A DNA stretch of 41,242 nucleotides from NCBI GenBank assembly GCA_030065195.1, contig JASJDE010000014.1, forward strand, positions 1 through 41,242, read 5' to 3'. Below are positions 33,685-41,242 of the stretch, in pieces (position 1 is the stretch's first letter; the number at the start of each line of letters is the position of its first letter). Made by a program: the position numbers and the translations under genes. This DNA is from Erythrobacter sp. GTDB taxonomy: Bacteria; Pseudomonadota; Alphaproteobacteria; Sphingomonadales; Sphingomonadaceae. A model generated the notes under the pieces. It was not told where the DNA came from and did not search any database. It was given only the letters and a program-made list of their open reading frames with translations.

Positions 33685-34414
33685 CGCTCACCATCCATTC
33701 TCCAGGGGCATGGCTGCGGGCACGAAACAGTTCGGCTTTCCACGCAGGTGTGCCCGGTGCATCGGCGTTCCAGTGCGGGCACGCGGAGGGAGCGGCTTCG
33801 ACTCGCCAGCGCATCCGCGCCGAAGACAGATCAGGCCCAGCCTCGAGCCGTACCAGCCATAGCGGCACGCCATATTTCTCCGCCGTGAGGCTCAAGCGAC
33901 GCGAGGCGGTAAAATCGAGTGCACGCGGATTGCCCACAATCTCCCCGATCACAAAGGCGAGATCGCGGCAACGCAGCCCTTCCTCCAGCGCGAACAGTGC
34001 ATCTTCGGCGGTCTTGGTTTCGACATGGATCAGACGATGTCGAAGCTCACGCGGAAGACCGTGGCGATAGGGACGGCCGCTGCGCTGGATAGCCCGGCTG
34101 TCCTGCACCCACAGCACCTGACGACGATCATCGGTTTCCGCGAGCGGATCCTCAACCTCTCCCGCCACACGCAAGGCATCGCGCGCCAAGGCCAGCGCTA
34201 GCCCAGCCCCACTGGCATCGTCGGTGTCGGCGAAAATCTCGCTATGCAACGGCTGCTCGGCGAGACCCGGTCGCCATCGCGCTTCGCGCGCTTTCGACAG
34301 CGCGGCAATATCCTTGACGGACAGATGTGCAGCCGCCCCGCTCACTTTGGGGCGTGAGGGGACGGAAAGGGCTTGGAGCGCTGTAGCGCTGGAGGAACAG
34401 GCTAAATTCGGCAT
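33557..34414 (-). CDS. imuA: SOS mutasome protein ImuA
   Basis: A 285-residue RecA/SulA-like protein required with ImuB and DnaE2 for damage-induced mutagenesis. Features of the family are R-W-R-P-G-L near residue 50, L-H-S-E-I-F-A-D-T-D-D-A-S-G-A-G-L, W-V-Q-D-S-R-A-I-Q-R-S-G-R-P-Y-R-H-G-L, and a C-terminal half with R-M-R-W-R-V-E-A-A-P-S and A-W-K-A-E-L-F-R-A-R. ATG 34414 follows the LexA box at 34450 by 36 bases. The last 26-43 codons overlap imuB in a different frame, ensuring coupled translation. The start lacks a strong ribosome site. Confidence 0.88.
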   Translation of the reverse strand: MPNLACSSSATALQALSVPSRPKVSGAAAHLSVKDIAALSKAREARWRPGLAEQPLHSEIFADTDDASGAGLALALARDALRVAGEVEDPLAETDDRRQVLWVQDSRAIQRSGRPYRHGLPRELRHRLIHVETKTAEDALFALEEGLRCRDLAFVIGEIVGNPRALDFTASRRLSLTAEKYGVPLWLVRLEAGPDLSSARMRWRVEAAPSACPHWNADAPGTPAWKAELFRARSHAPGEWMVSDDDGRLRTRKPPTRSAANAAAPYPRDLVRATVGRSLAACARA

Positions 34415-34427
34415 AGGAACACTTACA

Positions 34428-34445
34428 GAGACTCACGCGAGTCTC
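34428..34445. other. Perfect hairpin in the imuA leader
   Basis: GAGACTC-ACGC-GAGTCTC is a perfect 7-4-7 inverted repeat between the LexA box and the imuA ATG, 14 bases before the start. In RNA it would form a stable stem-loop near the ribosome entry site; in DNA it could bind a dimeric protein. Confidence 0.55.
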
Positions 34446-34449
34446 GTTT

Positions 34450-34464
34450 GTTCCTTTTATGTTC
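34450..34464. promoter_or_regulatory. LexA (SOS) box upstream of imuA-imuB
   Basis: GTTC-CTTTTAT-GTTC matches the alphaproteobacterial LexA consensus GTTC-N7-GTTC exactly and lies 36 bases before the imuA start. It shares 14 of 15 bases with the box at 30246-30260 in the same orientation, so both mutasome units are predicted to be induced together. Confidence 0.88.
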
Positions 34465-34473
34465 CACACTTGT

Positions 34474-34500
34474 GGAGCAATTGCAACGCGCAATCGCTCC
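34474..34500 (-). terminator. Hairpin after the sodium symporter gene
   Basis: GGAGCAATTGC (34474-34484) and GCAATCGCTCC (34490-34500) form an 11-pair stem with a 5-base loop; the one irregular pair is a G-U wobble only in minus-strand RNA, the direction of the symporter gene ending at 34510. No T run follows, so termination is probable but not certain. It would insulate imuA from symporter transcription. Confidence 0.45.
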
Positions 34501-34509
34501 GGTGAAAAC

Positions 34510-35991
34510 TCAGCTTCCGAGAACTTGCGGAAACAGGCCCGTGATCAGGATCGTGCCAACAGCCAATGGACACAACCACGCAATCAGGAACCGCCAGGTC
34601 GAAAGCCAGAAACCGCTCAGACCAGTCATCTCTTGAACCAGCTTGCGGTCCGCGCGCCATCCGACGAATACCGCCGTGAAGAACGCACCCAGTGGAAGCA
34701 TGATCTTGCCGGTGAAATCATCGACCGTATCCAGAATGTCCTTTTCCGCAAACAAGGACCAAAAACCGAGCGGGCGCACTTCCGACCACACATTGTAGCC
34801 TAGCAGGCAGGCAATCCCGACAAGGAACGCCCCGCCTCCGAACACCAGCGAAGACGTCAAACGGCTCCACCCCATTTCACCGATGCCCCAGGCAGTCGGG
34901 ACTTCGAGCAGCGAAATGGAACTCGTCACCGCCGCCACGAGGATCAGGAGGAAGAACAGCAGCCCGATCAGAGCGCCCGCCGGCATGGTCTGGAACGCGA
35001 AAGGCAAGGTCTGGAACACCAGTGTCGGGCCAGCCGCCGGGTCGAGGCCGACTGCGAACACGATCGGGAAGATCATGAGGCCCGCCAGCAAAGCCACGCC
35101 CGTGTCGGCAAAGGCGATCGTCACCGAGGTCGGGCCGAGTCCCGCGGGACCCTTGATATACGAACCGTAAGTGATGAGCCCCGCCACGCCGAGCGACAGG
35201 GAAAACAATGCCTGACCCAGCGCCGTATTCATCGCGGGCGGATCGAGTTTCGACCAATCGGGCGTGAACAGGAACGCTACCGCATCGCCCATATTGCCGA
35301 CGAACGCACCGTAAATCGTAATCCCGACCAGCAAAACGAAGAACATCGGCATCAGAATCGTAGCGGCCGTTTCAATGCCCGAACCGATCCCGCGCGCGAC
35401 GATAAACAGCGTCACGCCCATAAAGGCAAAATGCATCGCCAGCAGCAATCCGGGATTGCCAAACAGGTCACCCATTCGACCCTGGATCGCTTCCTGGCTT
35501 TGTCCGACAAGCGCGCCGCGCAGGGGATCGCCCGACAACACCGCGCTGGCGAAATCGGCACCCATCACACCCACATAATACAGAACCCAACCGGCCACGA
35601 CCGAGTAAAACGAGACGATCAGGAAGGCAGCGACCACCCCCATAACGCCGAAGGCCGACCAATTTTTGGACGCACCCGATCGCTCCGCGACCTTGCGGAT
35701 CGAGCCAACCGCATCATCCTGGCCCGTCCGGCCAAGGAAGATTTCAGAAATGACGAGCGGCAGGCCGAGCAAGAAGACGCAGGCGACATAAAACAAAACG
35801 AATGCCCCGCCGCCATTCTCACCCGCGAGCGTAGGGAAACGCCAGACATTTCCGAGCCCAACAGCTGCGCCGATCGCGGCCAGTATGAATGCGCTGCGCG
35901 AAGACCAACCTTCGCGTTCGGTCGAACCGGTTGCTGCTACCATGTCTGAAAAGATGCCCTCTTGCTGCGCGCTCCCAGCGCGCCGTCCCAT
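34510..35991 (-). CDS. Sodium-dependent transporter (NSS/SNF family)
   Basis: A 493-residue inner-membrane symporter with about 12 membrane helices, of the neurotransmitter:sodium symporter family (LeuT fold). Helix 1 carries A-A-I-G-A-A-V-G-L-G-N-V-W-R-F-P, the unwound substrate/sodium site. E-N-G-G-G-A-F follows, helix 6 has A-L-F-S-L-S-L-G-V-A-G-L-I-T-Y-G-S-Y, and helix 8 has T-S-S-I-S-L-L-E-V. It imports an amino acid or similar solute with sodium. ATG 35991 has GAGAGG 6-7 bases upstream; ATG 35943 (M-V-A-A-T-G-S) is a plausible alternative. Divergent from panB. The substrate is not predictable here. Confidence 0.92.
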   Translation of the reverse strand: MGRRAGSAQQEGIFSDMVAATGSTEREGWSSRSAFILAAIGAAVGLGNVWRFPTLAGENGGGAFVLFYVACVFLLGLPLVISEIFLGRTGQDDAVGSIRKVAERSGASKNWSAFGVMGVVAAFLIVSFYSVVAGWVLYYVGVMGADFASAVLSGDPLRGALVGQSQEAIQGRMGDLFGNPGLLLAMHFAFMGVTLFIVARGIGSGIETAATILMPMFFVLLVGITIYGAFVGNMGDAVAFLFTPDWSKLDPPAMNTALGQALFSLSLGVAGLITYGSYIKGPAGLGPTSVTIAFADTGVALLAGLMIFPIVFAVGLDPAAGPTLVFQTLPFAFQTMPAGALIGLLFFLLILVAAVTSSISLLEVPTAWGIGEMGWSRLTSSLVFGGGAFLVGIACLLGYNVWSEVRPLGFWSLFAEKDILDTVDDFTGKIMLPLGAFFTAVFVGWRADRKLVQEMTGLSGFWLSTWRFLIAWLCPLAVGTILITGLFPQVLGS

Positions 35992-36074
35992 ATGTCACCT
36001 CTCTGCAATGAAAATCCGCCCGCGCCAAGGGGCAAGCTTTGCCTTATGCAAATCCGGGCGCTAGACGCGTCGCC

Positions 36075-36947
36075 ATGTCGACTACCTTTCAACTCGATAC
36101 GAGCACCAGCCGCGCTACCCCCACACCCAAGCCGCGCAAGCGGCTGACGGTGCCGAGAATTCGCGATCACAAGAAGGACGGGCAAACCAAGGAACCGTTG
36201 GTGATGCTGACGGCATACACCGCACGTCAGGCGCAATTGCTGGATACGCATTGCGACATACTGCTCGTCGGGGATTCTCTAGGACAAGTTATCTACGGGC
36301 TCGACTCTACGCTTCCGGTCACTCCCGAAATGATGATTGCGCACGGCGCAGCGGTGGTGCGGGGAAGCTACCATAGCTTGGTCGTCGTCGACATGCCGTT
36401 CGGAGCTTACGAGGCCTCAAAGGAAACCGCATTCGAGACCGCGGCCAGGATCATGGCCGACACCGGCTGTGCGGCGGTCAAGCTCGAAGGCGGCGAAGCG
36501 ATGGCCGAAACGATCGCCTTCCTGACGAACCGCGGAATTCCCGTCATGGGCCACGTGGGTCTGACCCCGCAGGCAGTGAACGTTTTGGGCGGATATGCCG
36601 CGCGCGGTCGCAGCCAGCAGGAGCACGAGAAGATCCTGCGCGATGCTCAAGCGGTTCAGGATGCAGGCGCATTCTCCGTCGTTGCGGAAGGAGTCCTGGA
36701 ACCGATCGCGATTGCCATGACGCAAACTCTGGAGATTCCGGTGATCGGGATCGGCGCCTCTGCTCAATGTGACGGGCAGGTGCTCGTCACCGAGGACATG
36801 CTCGGCATGTTCGAGCGCGTCCCGCGTTTTGTAAAGCGCTATGAGGACATCGCCAGCGTGATCGACAAGACGGTGGCCACCTATGCCGAGGAAGTGCGCG
36901 CGCGTACGTTCCCGAGCAAAGACCAAACCTATCAGCCGAAAGACTGA
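36075..36947 (+). CDS. panB: 3-methyl-2-oxobutanoate hydroxymethyltransferase
   Basis: A 290-residue TIM-barrel enzyme that transfers a hydroxymethyl group from methylene-tetrahydrofolate to 2-oxoisovalerate, giving ketopantoate for pantothenate and CoA. Motifs are [17 protein letters not shown] (metal Asp), [23 protein letters not shown], catalytic Glu in V-A-E-G-V, and [14 protein letters not shown]. It has an N-terminal extension of about 40 residues. ATG 36075 is used; the frame is open to 36039. It shares its substrate with the valine/leucine route represented by ilvC and leuA nearby. Confidence 0.96.
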   Translation: MSTTFQLDTSTSRATPTPKPRKRLTVPRIRDHKKDGQTKEPLVMLTAYTARQAQLLDTHCDILLVGDSLGQVIYGLDSTLPVTPEMMIAHGAAVVRGSYHSLVVVDMPFGAYEASKETAFETAARIMADTGCAAVKLEGGEAMAETIAFLTNRGIPVMGHVGLTPQAVNVLGGYAARGRSQQEHEKILRDAQAVQDAGAFSVVAEGVLEPIAIAMTQTLEIPVIGIGASAQCDGQVLVTEDMLGMFERVPRFVKRYEDIASVIDKTVATYAEEVRARTFPSKDQTYQPKD

Positions 36948-36972
36948 CCGAACGCCGGGGCACTGATCACCG

Positions 36973-38049
36973 ATGCAAACGCTGCTGCGTTACTATACCT
37001 TCTCGCTCGGCTTTACGGCGATCTGCTTCGGCCTTGCCGCCTGGTATGGCTGGGCCAGCACGGGCAGCATTGTCGGAATGCTGTCGCTGCTTTGGATCGT
37101 TATCGTCCTTTCGATCCTCGAAGTCTCACTCAGTTTCGACAATGCAGTCGTCAACGCCACCGTCCTGCGCGAGATGGATCCGGTTTGGCAGCAGCGCTTC
37201 CTGACCATAGGTATCCTGATCGCGGTGTTCGGTATGCGGATCGTGTTTCCAATCGCCATCGTCTCGATAGCCGCCAATATCGGACCTTGGGAAGCGGTCG
37301 AATTGTCGCTAGGTAATCCGGAAGAGTACCAGCGGATCGTCTCCGCTGCGCATATCGGGATCGCTGGATTCGGCGGAGCATTCCTGGCGATGGTCGGACT
37401 GACGTTCTTCTTCGACGAGGAGAAGGATGTGCACTGGATCCATAGGCTAGAGCAGACGATCAATCGCTTTTCTAACGTCCCTGCGGTCGAAATCGGTTTC
37501 GTCCTTGCCTTGCTCTATGGCGTCTCGACCCTGCTCGCGCCCGAAGATGCACTCACGTTCCTGACGGCAGGCGTTCTCGGATTGCTGACTTTCATAGGCG
37601 TTCACGCGCTAGGCGCCCTGATCGAACAGGCGGAAGCGCGCAAGAAGGCTGCCGGACAAATCGTCCGTTCCGGGCTAGGGGGTTTCCTGTATCTCGAAGT
37701 GCTCGATGCCAGCTTCAGTTTCGATGGGGTGATCGGCGCATTTGCGCTCTCGAACAACATGATCGTGATTGCGCTGGGGCTTTCGGTCGGTGCGATGTTC
37801 GTGCGTTCGATGACGATCCACCTGGTGCGCGCGGGCACACTTTCGCAGTTCCGCTATCTCGAGCATGGGGCGTTCTGGGCGATTATCGTGCTCGGCATCA
37901 TCATGCTGGTTTCGGCCCGCTATCACGTACCCGAAACCTTCACGGGATTGATCGGCGCGGTGCTCATTGGGTTGTCCCTATGGTGGTCCATCCGCCACAA
38001 TCGTGCGGAAAATGCGGTCAACCAGGGCCAGGCTGAGCCAACTGACTAG
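36973..38049 (+). CDS. DUF475 family integral membrane protein (TerC-like)
   Basis: A 358-residue membrane protein with about nine hydrophobic segments. E-V-S-L-S-F-D-N-A-V-V-N-A in the N-terminal half and L-D-A-S-F-S-F-D-G-V-I-G-A-F-A in the C-terminal half are the paired acidic S-F-D motifs of the DUF475/TerC superfamily, probably metal-ion sites within the membrane. F-F-F-D-E-E-K-D-V-H-W-I lies between them. Some DUF475 proteins accompany tellurite-type stress genes, but no ter cluster is present here. The start is 25 bases after panB. Its last 32 bases overlap the convergent SBF symporter gene. Confidence 0.88.
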   Translation: MQTLLRYYTFSLGFTAICFGLAAWYGWASTGSIVGMLSLLWIVIVLSILEVSLSFDNAVVNATVLREMDPVWQQRFLTIGILIAVFGMRIVFPIAIVSIAANIGPWEAVELSLGNPEEYQRIVSAAHIGIAGFGGAFLAMVGLTFFFDEEKDVHWIHRLEQTINRFSNVPAVEIGFVLALLYGVSTLLAPEDALTFLTAGVLGLLTFIGVHALGALIEQAEARKKAAGQIVRSGLGGFLYLEVLDASFSFDGVIGAFALSNNMIVIALGLSVGAMFVRSMTIHLVRAGTLSQFRYLEHGAFWAIIVLGIIMLVSARYHVPETFTGLIGAVLIGLSLWWSIRHNRAENAVNQGQAEPTD

Positions 38050-38983
38050 CCAGCGGGGCGGCGAGAACCAGCTGCAAAAAATGATAGACCAACAGTGGCA
38101 GCAGAATAATGCCAGCCATAGCCGGATCGAACAGGATAGTCGCAAGTGGTGCGCCCATGGCCAAGCTCTTTTGCGATCCACCGAACAAGTATGCGATCCG
38201 ATCCTTGCGATCGAGGCCGAGCGCCGCGCCGGCCAGCCAAGATCCCACATTTGCATAGGCAAGAAAAGCTAGCACTCCCGCCAGCATCAACGTCCATTCC
38301 ACTCCATTGATGTTTCTCCATATGTCTTCGTTCACCGCTGCGCTCATCGCGACATAGACGGCCAACGCAATCGGAATGCGATCGGTCCATTTGGTGAGTG
38401 CAGGGTTTTTCGTGGCGAGTTCACCGAATCTCGGCTGAAGAACCTGCCCGATGGCAAAAGGCAGCAGCAGAATGACCGCGATACGCACCAGCACGCTGGT
38501 ATCGAAAGGAACAGATTCTCCCCCTGCAAAAAGGGCGAAAAGGGGAGCACTCAGAAAGACACCGAGGACGTTGAGCAATGCTGCCGCAACGACTGCATGC
38601 GCGACATTGCCATTGGCAATCGAAGTGTAGACCGTCGCCGATTGAACCGTCGACGGAAGCGCACCCAGGTAGAGGAATCCGAGCGCCAGTAGCGGGGGGA
38701 TGATCAAGCCAGTCGCTTGCCATAAGCCCCAACCGCCCAACAGCATCGCGCCGAACACCCATAGGGCAAGCGCGCCGTGAAATCTCCAGTCGCGCACCCC
38801 GCGCAGAACCTGGTCGCGCGGAAGTCTCAATCCGTTGAGCAAGAACAGGAAGAATACCGCTCCATTGGCGACGAGTTGGCCGATCGCTTCGTGACTTTCA
38901 GGTACAGGGAAGACGATTGCGAGCAGCAGTGCCAGCATCAACAGGCGGACCATTGGATCGAACAGGCGAGCGATTGCCGACAT
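38018..38983 (-). CDS. Bile acid:sodium symporter family protein (SBF-like)
   Basis: A 321-residue membrane protein with about ten helices and the two-repeat BASS fold. F-F-L-F-L-L-N-G-L-R-L-P, F-L-Y-L-G-A-L-P-S-T-V-Q-S-A-T-V-Y-T and G-N-V-A-H-A-V-V-A-A-A-L-L-N-V-L-G carry the crossed-helix motifs, and F-G-G-S-Q-K-S-L-A-M-G-A-P-L-A is the second-repeat motif; this arrangement resembles the SBF-like group (PF13593, YfeH type). ATG 38983 has AGGGG 7 bases upstream. The solute is unknown; despite the family name, bile acids are unlikely. It converges on and overlaps the DUF475 gene. Confidence 0.88.
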   Translation of the reverse strand: MSAIARLFDPMVRLLMLALLLAIVFPVPESHEAIGQLVANGAVFFLFLLNGLRLPRDQVLRGVRDWRFHGALALWVFGAMLLGGWGLWQATGLIIPPLLALGFLYLGALPSTVQSATVYTSIANGNVAHAVVAAALLNVLGVFLSAPLFALFAGGESVPFDTSVLVRIAVILLLPFAIGQVLQPRFGELATKNPALTKWTDRIPIALAVYVAMSAAVNEDIWRNINGVEWTLMLAGVLAFLAYANVGSWLAGAALGLDRKDRIAYLFGGSQKSLAMGAPLATILFDPAMAGIILLPLLVYHFLQLVLAAPLASQLAQPGPG

Positions 38984-39030
38984 CGAATGGCCCCTGCCCG
39001 GCACAGCCGTCAATGTCGAGAATGTCTTAC

Positions 39031-40521
39031 CTAGTTGGCGACAAATCCAACAGGTTGCAGCGCTTGCGCCCGGTCGCGAAATCGCTCTGCTTCCTGGTCG
39101 TTGCCGAGCGCTTCTGCCGCCCGAGCCCGCATTGTCAGCAATCGCGGATCATGCCCTGCCCCCATGGAGATGGAGTGATCCAGCAGGACAGCAACTCGCA
39201 ACCAATCCTCTGCCAGCGCGCTACGCTCGGCCAGCATCGCCAATGCCTCGGTGTTGTTCGGTTCGCCTGATAAGTGCCGGATGAGCAGGGTATCCGCCGC
39301 CCGGTTGTCTCCATAGGCTCGGTAAGCTGCGACAATCTTGCGTGTCAAAGGCCAGGGCCGCCGCACCGATGCTGCCGTCCCGTAGAAGTCAAGCGCGGAT
39401 TCGGCATCCCCGCCAGCAAGCATGGCATCACCAGCCAGGGCGCGAACATCGGATGATTTCGGAAACCGGTCGAGCAGTTCCCTGGCGAACGCTTCGGCCC
39501 CGGACGGGTCCTGCCCCGAGATCATCTGCCGCAATTGCACGGTCGGACCAGGCAATGTCGAACCACCAGCAACGGTATTGCCTAGCACTGCCCATCGGAC
39601 CTCCCGGTTAGAGGCCGCGCGGTCCAGAAATGCAGCTGCCGCAATTCGATCTCCCATTCGCTCATGCGCACGACCGACGAGTTCGGCAAGATACGGTGAT
39701 GCATCCCCAGCCCGAGCGCGCTCGCCAAATTGTTCGATCAGTTCCGTATCGCGACCACTCAGCCACAACGCCTTTGCCAACAATTCCAGCAGACGAATGT
39801 TGCCCGGTTGCCGATTTGCAAGTTGTTGGAGTGATTGCACCGCATTGTCCGGTGTCGCCTGCTGCATGTCGATCAGGGCATTGAGCAGGATCGCGGCAGG
39901 CACTTCTCGTTCGACCAGACCCGATCGCGAAAGCAGGCTGCGCGCAAGGACCGTCTCCCCCGCCCGGGTCGCCAACACGGCCTGAAGATAAAACACTTGC
40001 GGATGCCGCGGTTCAATTCCGGCCAGTTTGCGGACCACGGCCAGCATGTCCTTGTAGCGCCCGAGATCACCCAGGGTCGCCGCGTAGTCGGCAAGCAATT
40101 CGGGATTTCTTGGATCGGCGCGAATGGCCGCCTCGAACCATGGCAATGCAGCGGACAAGCCATGGGCATCGCGTACCAGCTGCGCCCGCATCAGCAATGC
40201 CGGAGCGTATTGCGGCCCCAGCTCGAGCGCAAAGTCCGCAGCCTCCAATGCTGTCAGGTGTTCGCCGCCCCTGAATCTCAATCGAGCGATATCGACCCAG
40301 AGTCCGGGATTCTCGGGTTCGATCTCGCGTGCTTCGTCTAGCAATTGCCCGGCTTGCGCGAGATTGCCGCGGTCGGCTTCAAACCGTGCATCTTCGACGA
40401 GGCGAACGAATTCTGCGCTTCCTGAAATCCCGGTGTTGTCATCCGCGTTATCCGAGCCAGAACAACCCGCCAAAGCAAGCGCAGTCGCTGCCACAAACCA
40501 GAGCAGGCTTCGACTATGCAT
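39031..40521 (-). CDS. TPR-repeat lipoprotein, possible PrsT-like
   Basis: A 496-residue lipoprotein. Residues 1-19 are a signal with lipobox L-A-G-C. Nearly all the rest is tetratricopeptide helices (for example [18 protein letters not shown] and [18 protein letters not shown]), in about ten repeats. ATG 40521 overlaps the end of the upstream sigma-54 regulator gene by 8 bases, so they are translationally coupled. In exosortase-XrtA systems PrsR is accompanied by the TPR lipoprotein PrsT, which is usually near 900 residues; this one is about half that size. Identity as PrsT is therefore tentative. Likely periplasm-facing scaffold for exopolysaccharide or protein-sorting machinery. Confidence 0.8.
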   Translation of the reverse strand: MHSRSLLWFVAATALALAGCSGSDNADDNTGISGSAEFVRLVEDARFEADRGNLAQAGQLLDEAREIEPENPGLWVDIARLRFRGGEHLTALEAADFALELGPQYAPALLMRAQLVRDAHGLSAALPWFEAAIRADPRNPELLADYAATLGDLGRYKDMLAVVRKLAGIEPRHPQVFYLQAVLATRAGETVLARSLLSRSGLVEREVPAAILLNALIDMQQATPDNAVQSLQQLANRQPGNIRLLELLAKALWLSGRDTELIEQFGERARAGDASPYLAELVGRAHERMGDRIAAAAFLDRAASNREVRWAVLGNTVAGGSTLPGPTVQLRQMISGQDPSGAEAFARELLDRFPKSSDVRALAGDAMLAGGDAESALDFYGTAASVRRPWPLTRKIVAAYRAYGDNRAADTLLIRHLSGEPNNTEALAMLAERSALAEDWLRVAVLLDHSISMGAGHDPRLLTMRARAAEALGNDQEAERFRDRAQALQPVGFVAN

Positions 40522-41242
40522 GAAGATCGTATTGCTTGAGAAGGTCGTAAAGTGTCGGTCGGCTGATACCGAGCAGTTTGGCGGTGCTGGATATGTTACC
40601 GTCGCTGCGCGCCAAGGCATGCCGGATGACCCGGCGGTCAGACTGCTCGCGTGCCGATTTGAGATTTAGCGCTTCGTTCGGCTCGTCTTCGGCTTCGCCG
40701 AGATCGAGATCGTCCGCACTGACAAGCTTTCCATCCGCCATGATGACAGCTCGCTTTATCCGATTTTCCAGTTCGCGGACGTTTCCGGGCCAATCGTGCG
40801 CATCGATCACTGCCAAGGCGTCTGGCCCAAACCCGGTCACCGTTGGATTCATTTCTGCGGCAAAGCGCTTAAGAAACGCCTTCGCCAACAGCACGGCATC
40901 GCCATGGCGTTCCGCAAGCGTCGGAATGCGCACGATAATTTCGGCCAGGCGATAAAACAGATCCTCGCGAAAGGTGTTCTCGCCGATCATCTTTTCAAGA
41001 TCCTGATGCGTCGCACAAACGATCCGCGTATCGACGGAAATGGTCTTTCGCCCGCCAATCCGTTCGATCGTGCGCTCCTGCAGGAAACGCAATAGCTTGA
41101 CCTGCAAGGGCAAAGGGATGTCGCCCACCTCATCGAGGAACAGAGTTCCGCCATTGGCGCTTTCGATCTTGCCTTCGGTGGTTTTCACCGCTCCGGTGAA
41201 AGCGCCCTTCTCGTGCCCGAACAGTTCGCTTTCGAGCAGGTT
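40514..41242 (-). CDS. prsR: Sigma-54-dependent response regulator, PrsR-like (5' end outside window)
   Basis: The C-terminal 242 residues of a sigma-54 activator; the frame is open to the window edge. G-A-F-T-G-A (residues 13-18 of the visible part) is the sigma-54 contact loop. [13 protein letters not shown] is Walker [10 protein letters not shown] the R-finger region, and [10 protein letters not shown] the AAA lid. The Fis-type helix-turn-helix ends in [22 protein letters not shown], the style of PrsR, which with kinase PrsK controls exosortase/exopolysaccharide genes. Linkage to a TPR lipoprotein supports this. The receiver domain and Walker A are not visible, so the symbol is an inference. 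Confidence 0.8.
   Translation of the reverse strand, partial: NLLESELFGHEKGAFTGAVKTTEGKIESANGGTLFLDEVGDIPLPLQVKLLRFLQERTIERIGGRKTISVDTRIVCATHQDLEKMIGENTFREDLFYRLAEIIVRIPTLAERHGDAVLLAKAFLKRFAAEMNPTVTGFGPDALAVIDAHDWPGNVRELENRIKRAVIMADGKLVSADDLDLGEAEDEPNEALNLKSAREQSDRRVIRHALARSDGNISSTAKLLGISRPTLYDLLKQYDLHA

Overview
This window is a high-GC, gene-dense chromosomal segment. It most likely comes from an alphaproteobacterium of the order Sphingomonadales, in the Erythrobacter/Qipengyuania/Altererythrobacter group. Evidence is the protein style (type 2 LeuA, XrtA-type PrsR regulator, extensin-like protein, DUF2200, (seleno)protein-family YHS proteins), LexA boxes of the alphaproteobacterial GTTC-N7-GTTC type, and a tRNA-Glu typical of the class. 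No rRNA, insertion sequence, prophage, CRISPR or plasmid function is visible. Taxonomy is inferred from sequence alone. No gene-free stretch exceeds 300 bases.

Layout. 1-1542: 3' end of ilvC, a DUF2200 gene and a DUF4329 gene. 1764-5289: two paralogous exported YHS proteins. The first lies upstream of a small exported protein that is almost only Ala and Cys, with 20 Cys in a five-residue rhythm. An FMN-dependent alpha-hydroxy-acid dehydrogenase and an I78-type inhibitor lipoprotein lie between the two YHS genes. 5449-7840: a 16-codon Leu-rich leader peptide, leuA and a DUF924 gene. 7902-12669: a DUF2189 membrane protein, a membrane/coiled-coil/TPR protein, an amidohydrolase and a nitronate monooxygenase. 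12674-14668: an AHH-type nuclease gene, an unknown gene and a flavodoxin-like gene, all on the minus strand. 14754-16723: recJ and tRNA-Glu(TTC). 16820-23204: a phosphate regulon phoR-pstC-pstA-pstB-phoU-phoB without pstS. 23208-23948: an extensin-like protein.

23958-34464 holds an SOS mutagenesis region in two transcription units, each behind a perfect GTTC-N7-GTTC LexA box. One unit is radical SAM protein - DUF4130/UdgX protein - DnaE2. The other is ImuA-ImuB, whose genes overlap. Between them sit a CPBP protease, an NTF2-like lipoprotein and a PilZ protein. dnaE2 carries an in-frame palindromic element of the Rickettsia-RPE kind, translated into about 28 extra residues.

34510-39013: an NSS sodium symporter, panB, a DUF475 membrane protein and an SBF-type symporter. 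39031-41242: a TPR lipoprotein translationally coupled to the C-terminal part of a sigma-54 activator resembling PrsR of exosortase/exopolysaccharide systems.

Most striking are the Ala/Cys pentad-repeat protein with its YHS partner, the coding palindromic element in dnaE2, the leuA leader peptide, and the paired SOS boxes that unite dnaE2 and imuAB with UdgX and a radical SAM protein.
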